Below are positions 22,873 to 33,794 of a DNA stretch of 64,000 bases, piece after piece. The stretch is from Harmothoe impar. Taxonomy: Eukaryota; Annelida; Polychaeta; Phyllodocida; Polynoidae. Both the position numbers and the translations under genes were made by a program. Below the pieces are notes generated by a model that saw only the letters and a list, made by a program, of their open reading frames with translations, was not told the DNA's origin and made no database searches. Position 1 is the stretch's first letter, and each line of letters opens with the position of its first letter. The stretch covers positions 48,713,523-48,777,522 of the forward strand of contig OX381717.1 of the NCBI GenBank assembly GCA_947462335.1, given 5' to 3'.

Positions 22873-23104
22873 TAACCCTTTAAGGCCAACTAAGTGCTTT
22901 AATTCACTATGCTTTTTTGTCAGCACAAATGCATTCCTAGTGATTGCTTGAAAATGCTGCATCATGCCAACCTTCAGGTGTTGATACACTCCCGAAGCAT
23001 CGGCACAATGCCCCAATGTCAACACTGCTGAGTTACTCACCAGCGCTGCAATGGCGAGAAATGAACATGAAGCCTTGCGGCGTCACACAACCCTTCAAGG
23101 GTCA
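22873..23104. mobile_element. family A (piggyBac-like MITE) copy
   Basis: TTAACCCTTTAAGGCC at the left and CCCTTCAAGGGTCAA at the right bound 232 bp. The interior includes GCTGCATCATGCC, GTTGATACACTCCCGAAG and GAGTTACTCACCAGCGCTGC, shared with the other copies. Confidence 0.75.
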
Positions 23105-23132
23105 AAAAGGATGTGTCTTGATGGATGTTGAC

Positions 23133-23189
23133 AAAAAGTCGTCTGCTCTGAGTGTTCTGTAAGTAAGCCCCTGACAAATGTCGTCTGCT
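23133..23189 (+). promoter_or_regulatory. two tandem GTCGTCTGCT orphan motifs
   Basis: AAAAAGTCGTCTGCT at 23133-23147 and AAATGTCGTCTGCT at 23176-23189, same strand, 42 bp apart, immediately right of a family A copy. This is the only place with two exact copies together. Confidence 0.5.
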
Positions 23190-23194
23190 GCAGA

Positions 23195-23975
23195 ATCGAA
23201 CGTTTTCTGCGACGGTTTTGACCGGGATGTTGAACGCTTCTGACTTCTCTATGGATAATGCTTGTAAGATTGTATTGGGGACATTTATTAGCTTTCTTTC
23301 CTGCTCTACCGTAACTTACTTAGATACCTATATAAGACTTGTTATAAGGCAAATTCCAATTCAAACGTGTTCTGCGTCGTTTTTGACCAAGTAAGTTTCA
23401 GATAATAACTGTAAGATTGTGTTTAAGATTTAAGTTTACTAGCTCCCTCTGGGCATTGTGCCTTACTGTAACTAAATACACAATTGACTAGCTCACTTTC
23501 CTTTTTGTTTTTTATGTACTGTTATTGTTTGCCTTTAATAATTACAGATATGAAATTTGATGCCCAAATTGTTAGAGGATGCTCTTTGGGAAGTCAGAAT
23601 GCTTGTATTTGGTAACCTTTAACAGTAAGAACTCCTTAAAAAAACACATAATCATTATGTTCGATATCATTCATAATCATTATGTTCGATATACTAACTA
23701 AAATCCCTAGGGTAAAGTCAGATTTTACTCGACCCTTGCCTGTCTTACGCTACCCTACACAGTCCATTACCACCACCGACTGGAGTCTATTAGATTAGTC
23801 ACCCAACAGCTTAAAGTCGCAGCCCCTCAATGTGTTACATAAACACCAGCGTGGGAGTCAATAGGAATGTAGGCTAAGAGGGTTAAGGACTTAACCTAGC
23901 TCTTGTAAAAGGTGTTAAAACGGGGAATGCCAGGGGAATTCTGGATGGTGTGTGGGAGGGGTGTGGTGTTGGAGG
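23195..23975. other. no gene; short tandem duplication at 23650
   Basis: CATAATCATTATGTTCGATAT is duplicated with a 27 bp period near 23646-23694. Nothing else recognised. Confidence 0.45.
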
Positions 23976-23978
23976 GGG

Positions 23979-24193
23979 AACCCTTAAGTGCTGCAGAGCA
24001 ACTCAATGTATTACGCCCTTGTCGTCATGATGCATGAATGCTAGGGCTGTTGACATGCATCATATGCATGCCGATCCCTCCGGGAAATATCAACCCAGTA
24101 GGGTAGGCATGATGCATGTCTGCAACACTGGTGTCTAGACTCACCAGGGCTACAGTCATACACTAAAGCACTATGCGGCCCTTAAAGGGTTAA
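23979..24193. mobile_element. family A (piggyBac-like MITE) copy
   Basis: Left end AACCCTTAAGTGCTGC; right end GCACTATGCGGCCCTTAAAG followed by GGTTAA, the best-preserved right terminus in the window. The interior has CATGATGCATGAATGC and CCTCCGGGAAATATCAACC. About 215 bp. Confidence 0.75.
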
Positions 24194-24199
24194 TGGATG

Positions 24200-24635
24200 G
24201 ATAAGAAGGACGCCAGGAAGCATAGAGATCAGGGCTGATGAGAGTTGTATTTGAACCAATACAATATATTGGGCAGGAGAAGGGAGTGATGGAGTATGGA
24301 AGGTACAGAAGACAAGAGAAAGAAGGGAGGAAGGGAAGGTAAATTGGGAAGGAATTGGGAGAGAGGAGAAGGTAATGAATGAGGTGATGGAAGGTGGCAG
24401 AGAGGAAGGGCTAGACAGTGGTTAAGTGCAGTAATAATACCACTTTTGGGATTACCATATCATAAAGAGCCTAAGGCAGCTTCTGGGTATGAGGGTTCTG
24501 TATGAGGGTTGCAGGGCTTTGCTTCAAGCAAGTTACTGGAGGGGCAGCCTTAAGGCTCCTCCAGGGCCCAGTGAACCCCAACACGACATGGGGCAGGGCC
24601 TTATTAGGGCCATAAAGGGACATGATGTCAGTGGT
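24200..24635. other. no gene recognised
   Basis: Purine-rich on the plus strand (24295-24415), then ordinary sequence. Confidence 0.45.
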
Positions 24636-24640
24636 ATGGA

Positions 24641-24701
24641 GGTGGGGGTGGGGGTGGGGTGGGGTGGGAGAGAGAAGGGTGTAGGGAGGGGGGGGGGGGA
24701 G
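24641..24701 (+). repeat. G-rich tract with G-quadruplex potential
   Basis: GGTGGGGGTGGGGGTGGGGT followed by further GGGGTGGGAG and a G12-13 run ending near 24700. More than four G-tracts of three or more lie within 30 bp, so a quadruplex could form on the plus strand. Confidence 0.7.
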
Positions 24702-24709
24702 TTTGGTGA

Positions 24710-25365
24710 CTAGATTGACAAATAAATTAACCATGGGGTTTTGGTTTAAAAGATGAAATTATCTGATGAGTCCATTGTGAATACAACTTTTAATGAATTG
24801 TGGAAGCCATATGATATGCTTATGATATATTGAGGACATGTCAATTATGAAATCCCTTCATATAAAAGTAAACACATTTCAGTATCTATGAAGCTCAGCT
24901 TCTATCATATTCCTTCACCTTAGGTTAACCCAAAAAATGAGCCACTATTTGGACTCAGGGCTGTGCAGTATTAGCTGAAACATACTTTGTTTAAGGAAAC
25001 ATTTCAGAATGTGCTAGAGTGGAAGGGAGTCCCAACACTCCATACTATGACCAGCGCTTAGTAATGGTCTGCAGGACATATCCAGTATTATAGAGGCACC
25101 TCCTCACTGCTATAGAGATGGAGGAGGAGCTACATAGTAGGTGGCCGATAATACAAGTACTTGTCAGCACGCTTAACACTGTAGTTTGAGTTGTCTAGAA
25201 ATTGTTGTTGTTGAGTCTAGGATAGCTAGAGAATAGAAATGGGAGTTATGGAGGGTGGGTAGCGAAGAGGGGGTGGGGGATACACCGGTGGAATATAAAA
25301 CGCCTTTAGGAGCAAGTAAAACAGGCCCCCGGGGGGTGTGTCGGCCCCTCCCAAAAGTCATGAAT
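24710..25365. other. no feature recognised
   Basis: AT-rich, no exon or repeat copy. Confidence 0.5.
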
Positions 25366-25369
25366 CTGA

Positions 25370-25600
25370 AATGACCCCCGCTGCTTCAGACGCTGGCGTT
25401 CCAATATGGCTGCTGTCACGTGACTTGCTTGTCCAATGGGAGGCTCTGAATGGTGCGCACGCACCGTGAACAAAATGGCGGTAGACCACGTGATCACGAG
25501 TAGAATAGGGCTGTGTGTGTTCGGGTTGGTATAGCAAGCGTTGTGGGATGGAGCGAAGGGATGAAGAGAATTTAGCGGTCCGACAAAACCGGACAAAGGA
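25370..25600. promoter_or_regulatory. promoter-like island 11: YY1 and E-box sites
   Basis: Contains CCAATATGGCTGCTGTCACG (YY1 joined to E-box, about 25401-25420), TCCAATGGG (CCAAT), GTGCGCACGCAC (NRF1-like), AAAATGGCGG (about 25472) and CACGTGATCAC at 25487-25497, an 11-mer shared with 17475-17485. It is a candidate promoter for the small plus-strand frame that follows. Confidence 0.45.
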
Positions 25601-25727
25601 AAATCACATGGCTTTAGTGTTGGCAGAGCTAAAGGACTGGGCCACAGAATGGAAGCCCAGAGAAAGCCTAAAAACCACTAGCCCTTGTGTAGTATCGATT
25701 GTGTTCAGTAGCAGGGCAGGGATTTAA
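25548..25727 (+). CDS. possible small ORF downstream of island 11
   Basis: An ATG at 25548 opens a 59-codon frame beginning MERRDEENLAVRQNRTKENH, continuing through MALVLAELKDWATEWKPRE and ending at 25727 in a TAA-terminated stretch. It lies about 55 bp right of the E-box/YY1 cluster, where a transcript could begin. The region is hydrophilic and charged, with no recognised domain. Chance is the simplest alternative. A longer form could start at 25515. Confidence 0.15.
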   Translation: MERRDEENLAVRQNRTKENHMALVLAELKDWATEWKPRESLKTTSPCVVSIVFSSRAGI

Positions 25728-25734
25728 GGCCTTT

Positions 25735-26855
25735 CAATGGGGATAAAGAAATCCCCAGTATTACTTAAAATAAATTCTATCAAACATGGCAGGCTAGAAC
25801 AGATTTTAAAAATTTTGGAGGCTATACACTTAGGTCCTAGGACCAAAGTAATTTAAGGTTCAAATAGAGTACTTAAAGGGAAATGCTACTTGTCGAGATA
25901 ATACTGAAATTCTATTGCTATTTGCATGTAACTCAAGATTATATTAGCTTGATATATTATCAAATAGAAAATTAAAAGAAATTGACTTGTCGCCGAACTG
26001 ATTTTCATGATACAGCCATTTGAGCAAATGAGTACCTTAATTATAGAAATGAATGGGAAAACAGTATTTTCTCACATTATCGGTCATGGATTATCCCCCT
26101 CTATTGCTATGTTTCATGGGCATCTATAGGAACATTTTGAATATAAAATACTAAGGGGTCACCGAATAAATAAGAAAGTTATGAATTTTTCAAAAATACT
26201 TATTTTGCCTTAACTATAGGATGCTATGGGTGTCCCAGTGAATATTAAATGCCATACACACAAGTATAATCTCTGGATGGCAAATACAATGGTTGATTAG
26301 GGGAAAGTACCATACATTGGAATACAAATTTAGCCAAAAGAAGAATTTTCATGAGTATTGATTTTTGCCACCAGGTGGCCTATGTGTAGGAACCCACATT
26401 TCCCTTTAAGAAAATATAGAGTGAGTCCAGGCATAGTCCTCCTTCCAAATAAATTCACATGGATTCAAATACAGGCTTAGAATTCAACTAATCCTTCATA
26501 AATCCACATCAATCTGCCTCTCGCAAACACACACTCAATCATTATAGGATTACATTCTACAGCTAATATCCCCTTTTTAAGAAACCAAAATGCAAATGAA
26601 ATAATTTATATTCATCTCGTCACACTTCCATAATGAACCACGCTGCAGCCTCTTTTAAATGGATGTTGGTGATAGAATTAGATGAAAATGTAAAGGTTTA
26701 CTCATATCTTATTCTAAAACATTTTTTGTTTTGGTATATTATAGAACATTAACTAACTTTTTCCATTAATGATTTTCTAAATTCCAGTTCTTGATTCTTC
26801 ATAAAAAGCAAAGCAAAATAATAAGGGTTTACCCCATTAGAAGAAAATCAATGTG
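25735..26855. other. no gene; isolated CTCF-like palindrome
   Basis: AT-rich. GCCACCAGGTGGCC at 26368-26381 is a palindromic CTCF-like core with little support around it. Confidence 0.45.
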
Positions 26856-26857
26856 GG

Positions 26858-27090
26858 TTAAGCGTTGAAGGGCAGCATAGTGTTTTAATGCCCTATCATC
26901 TTTTGTCATACATAAATTACTAGGTATTACTGTTTGCATGCATCATACTGCAAGGTTGATACCCTGCCGAAAAGTCATTAAGATGCGACAGTGCCGCTCT
27001 AGCGAGTTACTCACCAGCACTACATTAGAGCATAGTACAGACAAAAAAAGCACGAACCCTGAGGCATCATGCCATCCTTAAAGGGCTAAC
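26858..27090. mobile_element. family A (piggyBac-like MITE) copy
   Basis: Left end TTAAGCGTTGAAGGGCAGCA; right end GCCATCCTTAAAGGGCTAA. The interior has GCATGCATCATACTGCAAGG, GTTGATACCCTGCCGAA and GCGAGTTACTCACCAGCACT. About 233 bp. Confidence 0.75.
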
Positions 27091-27094
27091 GTAT

Positions 27095-27375
27095 AAAATA
27101 AATGTTCACAACTTGGCAAGGCTCCTTGTGTTTCTCTACCAGCTCATTAGATACCAACACCACAGGACTCTTAACACAGAGGTTGTAGACAAAGGAGGCA
27201 GGCAGAGGGAAATTAGAATGGAAATGAGGAGTCTGTATTTGGGACACGCGCTGGTCACAGTGACAGACGGGCTTCTTTCTTAGTACTGGTTGTATGGAGA
27301 TAGGGCAGGACGTAGGGGGAATATGTAGTGTGGAGGGCTGGGATAGGGGGTGGGGGAAGAATGAGGGGGAAGAAC
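27095..27375. other. no feature recognised
   Basis: Leads into the polypurine block at 27381. No gene-like signal. Confidence 0.45.
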
Positions 27376-27380
27376 ATAGG

Positions 27381-27480
27381 TTGGGAGGGGAGGGGAGGGG
27401 AGGGAAGGAGGGAGGGAAGGAAGGAGGGAGGGGAGGGGAGGGAGGGGAAAAAGGAGGAGGGAGGGAGGAGAGAAAGAGGA
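27381..27480. repeat. polypurine GGGAGGGGA/GGAAGG tract
   Basis: About 100 bp of almost pure A/G with AGGGGAGGGGAGGGGAGGG at its left. It could form a triplex or quadruplex. Gly/Glu/Arg-rich frames on the plus strand and Pro/Ser/Leu-rich frames on the minus strand are compositional. Confidence 0.8.
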
Positions 27481-27489
27481 GGAGAATTA

Positions 27490-28180
27490 ATGTTGAAAGG
27501 AAAGGAAGACAGGAGGGGTATAAGGAAAGGAAGGGACATCAGAAAAGACACCATGCAGTTGAGGAAAACAGATGAGATGGGAATTTAACAGGAGGGCAAA
27601 GGGGATAGCCACTACTTTGAGTCTACTTTGTGGTGTAGGTCATGCAGTGAAGTGACTGTTACATCGCCTGTTACGACCGGTCAAGAATTCTAAAAGGCCA
27701 TTTTGAATGTAAAAGGCCCTTTTACAAGGCCTAAATAGCATTTAGAGGGCCAATTCCTGCTAAGCACACGTGTTTTAACAAGTCAATACACTCCCCTATC
27801 TTGAACTGAAAGTAACACGAGATTATCTTTAAGAAAATCATGAAAATAGCTGCCTAGGAAGTTTGATATTATACAGGGGCCTTTAAGTAATAAACTAACA
27901 CCTTTATGACCTGAAATTGTAATTGCATTTCTAGATTTCTACTAATTTGGTAGTTTATAGGACCCCCTACATGCATTAATGGCTCGCCAGATATCTTGAA
28001 AGAGTATGACACTCTACACCTAACATCAACAGACCTGTTACCAAAAATTCCAAATAGCCTGTTGCTCTGGGAGCCATAACAGATCAAAGATGTTATGAAT
28101 ATGGGATCATATGCAATGATATGCACATGGGATTTAAAATGACACCGCCCATAATGTCCGACCTTACCATTAACGTTCGA
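27490..28180. other. no gene recognised
   Basis: The 118-codon minus-strand frame at 27869-28225 has no domain I recognise. Confidence 0.45.
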
Positions 28181-28184
28181 GCTA

Positions 28185-28525
28185 ACGTTCATAATGGCGG
28201 AACGAGGGTGTGCGTGATTGAACATCGCACGGTTGATTTATGGCAGGCATAAACATGGTGGACGATAAGGTTTGATAATGATCTGATTTACCACAAGATG
28301 GCGCCTCAATTTATTTGCTGACTCACTGTGCCGTGAAATGAACGTGCTGTCCCATAGGCTGCAGGAACCACAAATAGACCAGCAGGGACCGGAAGGGACC
28401 CTCTGAACACAAGTCAGCATTTGGTGGGGTAATTGGGCGATAAACGGGGTAGTAGCGATAGGTGAGTGACAATAGGGAACTTTGCTATGGCCGTTGTCTA
28501 TACAACGAGCGATAATAGGGGACTT
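28185..28525. promoter_or_regulatory. promoter-like island 12 with GCGATAATA motifs
   Basis: TAATGGCGGAAC (28189-28200), ACAAGATGGCGCC (about 28293) and GACCGGAAGGGACC (28388-28401) are YY1- and ETS-type sites. GGGCGATAAACGGGG (28435-28449), a degenerate TAGCGATAGG (about 28452) and GAGCGATAATAGGGG (28507-28521) are copies of the recurrent unassigned motif. The last two are each followed within 20 bp by GACTTTGCCAT- or GAACTTTGCTAT-like words, hinting at a small internal duplication. Confidence 0.5.
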
Positions 28526-28529
28526 TGCC

Positions 28530-28850
28530 ATACTCGTCCAGCATTATGGTAGAGCGTTGGACTAATGGGCTGCTCTCCGCAATGGGACTCAAAGACAGAC
28601 CCTCGGAAACATCCAAACGCTGACAGTTTAAATGCGTGGCTATAGAATCAGATGGGGAAGTGGGCTAGACTTTCCTTGGTCATAAAGTTAGGGCAGCTGG
28701 AAGGGTAGACACCTTGTGAATAGAGTAGTAGAGGAAGCTAATAGTCTGGGTCTCAGGGCCCTGCTGCTAAATCTTGGTTACTGAAAAGTATTCCACATAG
28801 ACCTTTTTCTATGGTTTGGTCTTTTTAGTCCTTGCCTCTATATTAGGGTT
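28530..28850. other. no feature recognised
   Basis: TGGTAGAGCGTTGGACT near 28552 resembles a tRNA A box but no B box follows. Confidence 0.4.
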
Positions 28851-28856
28851 ATTACT

Positions 28857-29135
28857 TAACCCTTTTAGGACTGCATGTTGTAATAAAGTAGCATTTTCAG
28901 TCCCAATTTCACAAATGTAGATCCAGCATTGGTGGCATGTACTGGGAAAAGGGACCTTAGTGCACCCTGCACTAAGGGCCTTTTTCGCAGATCGTGCATT
29001 GTAATAATCCTTTGAGAGTATCAATCCCAAAAGGTTAGCATGATGCATGGATTCAGCACTGAACCGCCAGGGATGCATCCATGTATCATGAAGACAAAAT
29101 GAAAAAAACACTATAATTATGTTATCTTTAAAGGG
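28857..29135. mobile_element. family A copy containing a family B hairpin
   Basis: TTAACCCTTTTAGGACTGCATG begins the element and ATCTTTAAAGGG ends it. AGCATGATGCATGGATTC in the interior is family-typical. A family B hairpin occupies 28931-29003, so one family inserted into the other. Confidence 0.6.
28931..29003. mobile_element. family B hairpin element, copy 3
   Basis: ACTGGGAAAAGGGACCTTAG then TGCACCCTGCA then CTAAGGGCCTTTTTCGCAG folds into an almost perfect stem of about 19 bp with a very small loop. This is the best preserved hairpin of the family. Confidence 0.7.
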
Positions 29136-29139
29136 ATGG

Positions 29140-29700
29140 ATACCTTCAAATACTTGTTTAATATTCCTAAATACCCATTTCAGGGCTTTATAAAGGCCCC
29201 AAAAGCTTATCAACTGACATCATTCTGTAACAGACCCCTGACATAGAGTGTGAGGAACTGAATAGGTTGGGCAGATGGGCCCAGGCAGGTGAAGCCTTAT
29301 GAATGGGGGGAGGTAAGTGCTAAAGTATCTTCACTTAGTATAGGTAGGTAGGGCTGCAGTACAGACTCTATACCTCTATCTATAGTAGGCTGGTTTAAGC
29401 ACCAGATACTGTGGCAAATGAAATAGTTCCTGCTACTATACCTGAATACAAGGAACTTATTTAGGAACAACTGTTACAATCATGATAGGTTGATTCCTCA
29501 CAACTATTTTTTCTTCCTTAATAATTACCCATAATAGAAAGGTACTACAGATTTTTGAAACTAGTTTCTTACCATTGATGCAAATATTTCCATTATTTCA
29601 GTCACTCCCATTTTCCTGAATGAGGTAGGAGGAGATCGGTATGTCTTTTAAAATGAAATCCCAAATAACCACACATACTTCTACAACCTTCTCATCTACA
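29140..29700. other. no feature recognised
   Basis: Single-copy-looking AT-rich sequence leading to the acceptor-like site at 29706. Confidence 0.45.
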
Positions 29701-29706
29701 TTGCAG

Positions 29707-29843
29707 ATCCAGACAACGCCTTACCCTACCAGGCCCCGAACACACCTGGCATGGATGCTTGTTTAAACATGGTGGTAATAAGCCTTGCTTCACTCAGTCC
29801 AACACAGGACTTCAGGCTGCCATCACCATTTAAACTTCTCCAG
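29707..29843 (+). CDS. weak candidate exon, 137 nt, unidentified protein
   Basis: Acceptor-like CTTCTCATCTACATTGCAG ends at 29706 and donor-like CTCCAG|GTACCT begins at 29844. After two bases, one frame is open throughout for 45 codons (starts PDNALPYQAPNTPGMDACLN, ends SPFKLLQ) and would end in phase 0. An open frame of this size has roughly a one-in-ten chance of occurring at random per frame, so evidence is thin. A minisatellite begins 78 bp downstream. Confidence 0.2.
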
Positions 29844-29921
29844 GTACCTACTGTCGTATACTACACAACTACCAAAGGGGTAAGTTGTATGTAAAAGCGG
29901 ATAATAGTCTCTCTTGAATAG

Positions 29922-30380
29922 CCTGGCTCAAACTACCGACACCCTATACTACTTACACTGTGAGCCTGGTTCAAACTGCCTACAGCCTATACTACTGACA
30001 CTGTGGACCTGGTTCAAACTGCCTACACCCCATACTACTGACACTGTGGGCCTGGTTCAAACTGCCTACACCCTATACTACTGACACTGTGGGTCTGGTT
30101 CAAACTGCCTACACCCTATACTACTGACACTGTGGGCCTAGTTCAAACTGCCTACAGCCTATACTACTGACACTGTGGGCCTGGTTCAAACTGCCTACAG
30201 CCTATACTACTGACACTGTGGGCCTGGTTCAAACTACCTTACAGCCTATACTACTGACAGAGTGGCCTGGTTCAAACTGCCTACAGCCTATACTACTGAC
30301 ACTGTAGGTCTGGTTCAAACTGCCTACAGCCTATACTACTGACACTGTGGGTCTGGTTCAACCTGCCTATAACCTATACC
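29922..30380 (+). repeat. 43 bp minisatellite, about 10.7 copies
   Basis: Unit CCTGGTTCAAACTGCCTACA followed by GCCTATACTACTGACACTGT and GGG. Most copies differ at one to three positions; the eighth has small compensating indels. The period is not a multiple of three and frames are broken, so it is not coding. High similarity implies recent expansion or homogenisation. Confidence 0.95.
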
Positions 30381-30389
30381 CCGGGCATA

Positions 30390-30730
30390 TACTATACATT
30401 TCAAACATCTTTTTCTTATCTAAACTAAACAAAATGCAGGGTCAAGTGATGTGGCTTTAGTAAGCGAAGTTTATAGGAAAGGCCAGAGTTGGGATCGAAT
30501 ACCTTGCACCACAGCACATCAATATTGAGGGTTTGACTGAGAGTTTACTCACGAGGGGAGTGGTCGCTGTGGGTAAGGGAGTATTGAAGGGCTGGTTGGT
30601 GGGCTGGGGAGGGAGTAGGGGGTAGGGGTAAAGACTGGCTGTCAAAGGGACAAGTTTAACCCCCAGACACTGGAGGAAAGAAGGGGGTTGGTCTAGCTGT
30701 ATTCAACCCAACACACCAGTAATGATTTAC
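30390..30730. other. no feature recognised
   Basis: No exon or repeat copy; G-rich near 30600-30630. Confidence 0.45.
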
Positions 30731-30734
30731 TGCC

Positions 30735-30948
30735 TAACCCTTTAAAGGCCGCATGATGCATTAATGCAACATGCCCTTTGGTCGATGCATTGATATAGCT
30801 CTGGTGAGTGACTCGCGACCGCCAGCGCTTCATTCAAGCATCAGGCCAATATATAGGTACCCCCCCAAGGTTCGTCATGATGCATGAATGCATCATACCA
30901 ATAGATAACATGATACATTAAAGCACCATGTGGCATTTAAAGGACTAA
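30735..30948. mobile_element. family A (piggyBac-like MITE) copy
   Basis: CTAACCCTTTAAAGGCCGCA at the left and GGCATTTAAAGGACTAA at the right. The interior has repeated GCATGATGCATTAATGCA and GTCATGATGCATGAATGCAT palindromes and GAGTGACTCGCGACCGCCAG. About 214 bp. Confidence 0.75.
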
Positions 30949-30949
30949 A

Positions 30950-31580
30950 GTCTGTCTGCCTTTGCTGACAGACAGCAGACTGGGGGAGGGGGGGGGGGTC
31001 AAGGAGCAGGGGTAGGTGAGAGGAAGGGGGTCGGTGAGGGTAGGGAGATAGGACTGGACCCCTGGGAGCGGTGTTCAAGGGAGTAGCCGGAGAATACAGT
31101 GGGGTTGGGATGAGGGTGCTGGAGGAATTATTAAAGAATGAAGCAGTGGCCGGACTAGCTGGAGCTGGAGGTGAGGGGGGGGGGGGTCGTCCCTCTATTC
31201 CCATCACTTCCATTGCCATCCACTTAATGACTTCTAGTGGCATCATTACTTCTTGACTCCATCCTTTTGTGTCCAGAACTTTAACATTCTCACCAATTCA
31301 GTTCCTGTTCAGAATATAACTGGTCATTCCCCCTTTCCATCACCCACCCTGACATTTTGCCCTTACAGAATACTTTCCCCTCCACACCTCTCTTCCCCTC
31401 ACCCTTTAACCTTAGCCTCAACCCTTTCTGGCTGGAATTCAAACCTCCCTCCCCCTCCCCTCCTCCCACCTCCCACCTTTTCATGTTGTCACTTACTGCG
31501 TGACTAAACCAATCACATCCTCCTGAACCCCTCCTCCCCATGCACCCCTTCCCACCCACCCACTATTCCACCCCTCCCCC
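30950..31580. other. no gene; purine and pyrimidine tracts
   Basis: G9-type runs near 30984-30998 and 31177-31186, and a C/T-rich stretch at about 31440-31570. Pro/Gly-rich frames over these are compositional. Confidence 0.5.
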
Positions 31581-31583
31581 TGA

Positions 31584-31799
31584 TAAACCCTTTAAATACA
31601 GCATGATACAGCGAAGCCTTATAGTGTTATTTGTTGTTATGATGCACTGATGCAGCTTTTGCGAGTTAGCCGTAAGGGTCGATTGTGATATGCTGCACAC
31701 ATGAATGGAGTATCGGAGAGTAAGTCGTCGGTAATGCATTCATTCAAATGGCGTAGTGCACTGCAGCACTATGAAGCCTTTGAAAGTTAAAGGGCTAAC
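31584..31799. mobile_element. family A (piggyBac-like MITE) copy
   Basis: AAACCCTTTAAATACAGCATGA at the left and GTTAAAGGGCTAA at the right bound about 216 bp, with TTATGATGCACTGATGCAG and GCGAGTTAGCCG inside. Confidence 0.7.
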
Positions 31800-31804
31800 A
31801 CATT

Positions 31805-33395
31805 GCAACCTGTCCACACCATCCCTGATGTATCAGATACATTCCAAATACTTGGCATCCCTTCATACCCTCTGCTTCTGATCGTTGGCTGACTATCATA
31901 GAACCACTAAGCATATGAAGCAGTAGTGCTATTGTATAGTTTTGTTCATATCAAAGGGTGGCTTTTGAAATTCATATTTTGACCCAGGCAGAATAAAAAT
32001 GTGCATGTGTGTCTGTGAGGGTCGGGCATCTATCATTTCCCATGAATTACCAGGGATGTAGTTTCTGCAATATTTAAAGTAGGTCACTTGTTTTTGCCTC
32101 AAAACAGAAATCAATGCTGGCCATCAATATGTCCGTGTTCCAGGTCTATACCGAGATTCCGCTGGTGCCCATATTGCATGCAGTAAATCCCTAGGCACAC
32201 ATGGGCAACCAGCCAAATCTAGCCTGGACTACTGCCTGGACTAACACATTTGGGGCAGGTATTACTGTTCAGATTTACCTTAATGATTTTATAACTCCTA
32301 ATCTATCTATTTTTATAAGCTTATGTAGGGCTTATATCTGAAATAATATTTTGGTTAATTATTGTTGTCGGTTAATTTGAAAACCCAATCGAAACATTGC
32401 CCTGTCTATGTTGTATAATATTTATATTCTGAAACTTGTAGTCTTTTCCAGGGAGGGAGGGAACTACAGGTCATGTCAGTTTGCAATACAACAACTAGTC
32501 AATAGTTTACTGACCAACATTATTTTTGACCTGTCCCTTTTCCAGAATTAACAGAATGGGACAGCAGTCCCAGTAATACAGCCCTAATCCTAGTGGCGCC
32601 ACCTATGTATAGGAACCCTCAGTACCCGTATGTGTAGTCACGAACCTGTTGCCGGCGTGTCAATAAAGCCCGGATATAATCAGGTCTCGCTACACTATTC
32701 CTGCATGATAACACACACCCAATAGTCATTTGTTATCGTTATCTCTGCCAGATAAACTCAGATTAGGGGCTGTTTCTGTGTTTTACACCACTGGTAGGCC
32801 CTATATTCTCACTTGTATAATCAATTAAGGCTTAAGTACTACACCATTTCAAATACATCTTTGTATTGGCATTTGTACTCTCACTCAAAGATATAAAGAT
32901 ATAAGATGTTGTTGATATTTGTATATATTTTCTCATCTTCAAATCACAATAGTAGTAATTGAAGTAGGGAAACTAGGATGAAAACAACGGACATGAATGG
33001 CTGATAATGTTTTCCTATCTTACAAATCTACAACACATTTTGAAAGGCCTGCACTTAAAGGTTATATTGCAGAGTTCCATATTGAGAAGTCTCTTGTATC
33101 CCGAGAAGGGCTAGATCATGTCATGATAAGGCAGAATTATTGCATCTATTCATAGCTTATCATTATCAGTAGTCTCATGTTCCTGATATAGTTCTACGTG
33201 TTCATCTGACAACATTGTGTGCATATCTAGTGACGCACACTTGCTAATAATTGTAGATAATAAATCACGAATCCCTTTTGTTATGTACCTATGTATAGGC
33301 TACTATATTCAGAGGTATATAATTATTTATCTCTTCCAGGGGCCTTATCCCAGAGTTCAGTTGGTACATTCAGGCTGCGTGCGCACCAATCTCTC
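31805..33395. other. no gene recognised
   Basis: 1.6 kb of AT-rich DNA. CTAGTGGCGCCACCT at 32591-32605 is a CTCF-like palindrome. An acceptor-like ATTTATCTCTTCCAG near 33344 has no donor partner. Confidence 0.4.
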
Positions 33396-33399
33396 TGCT

Positions 33400-33500
33400 C
33401 CCTCTATTATCGCCCAGGTCACGTGACCTAGCCTCAGACCGAGGCTCTACTTCCCACAGCGCCTTTAGTTCTGGGGTCCCTCACCAGAGGGAGGGGGGCT
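33400..33500. promoter_or_regulatory. promoter-like island 13: GCGATAATA motif, E-box, CTCF-like site
   Basis: CCTCTATTATCGCCC at 33401-33415 is the unassigned motif on the minus strand, followed at once by AGGTCACGTGACCT (E-box palindrome, 33416-33429) and a CTCF-like TCACCAGAGGGAGG (33481-33494). Three module types within 100 bp. Confidence 0.5.
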
Positions 33501-33509
33501 ACCACTAGC

Positions 33510-33735
33510 CACATGGTGTATGTATGTGGAGGCTTTGTGGGAAAATACATATTTATGTGGTGTCCTATTCATGCCTACTCAGAGCTATATGAAAGGAGGG
33601 AAAGGGAGTTCTGTCCTCTGTAGTCCTTCCTATTCTGAGAGGGCTTAGTTCGTGAATATGGTTCGTGAATATTATGAAAATTGTAAAAAATTAAACCTTT
33701 CACCTGATGTCCATTTAGGTAAGGCCTTAGTTGGG
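33510..33735. other. no feature recognised
   Basis: No repeat copy or exon. Confidence 0.4.
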
Positions 33736-33738
33736 GGC

Positions 33739-33790
33739 TAGATGGGGGGTCCCCATGTCGCCTGTCGATTTTAAGAAATGCTCATGTCAT
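33739..33790 (-). repeat. family C repeat fragment, copy 2
   Basis: GATGGGGGGTCCCCATGT, then GTCGATTTTAAGAAATGC and CATGTCAT, matching the left edge of the copy at 42320 and inverted relative to 951-1127. Only one edge is kept. Confidence 0.6.
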
Positions 33791-33794
33791 TTGC

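Noticed and set aside
28552..28610. tRNA-like A box
   Set aside because: No B box at the required distance and no cloverleaf.
29922..30380. CRISPR-like array
   Set aside because: Repeats are contiguous with no unique spacers; this is an animal minisatellite.
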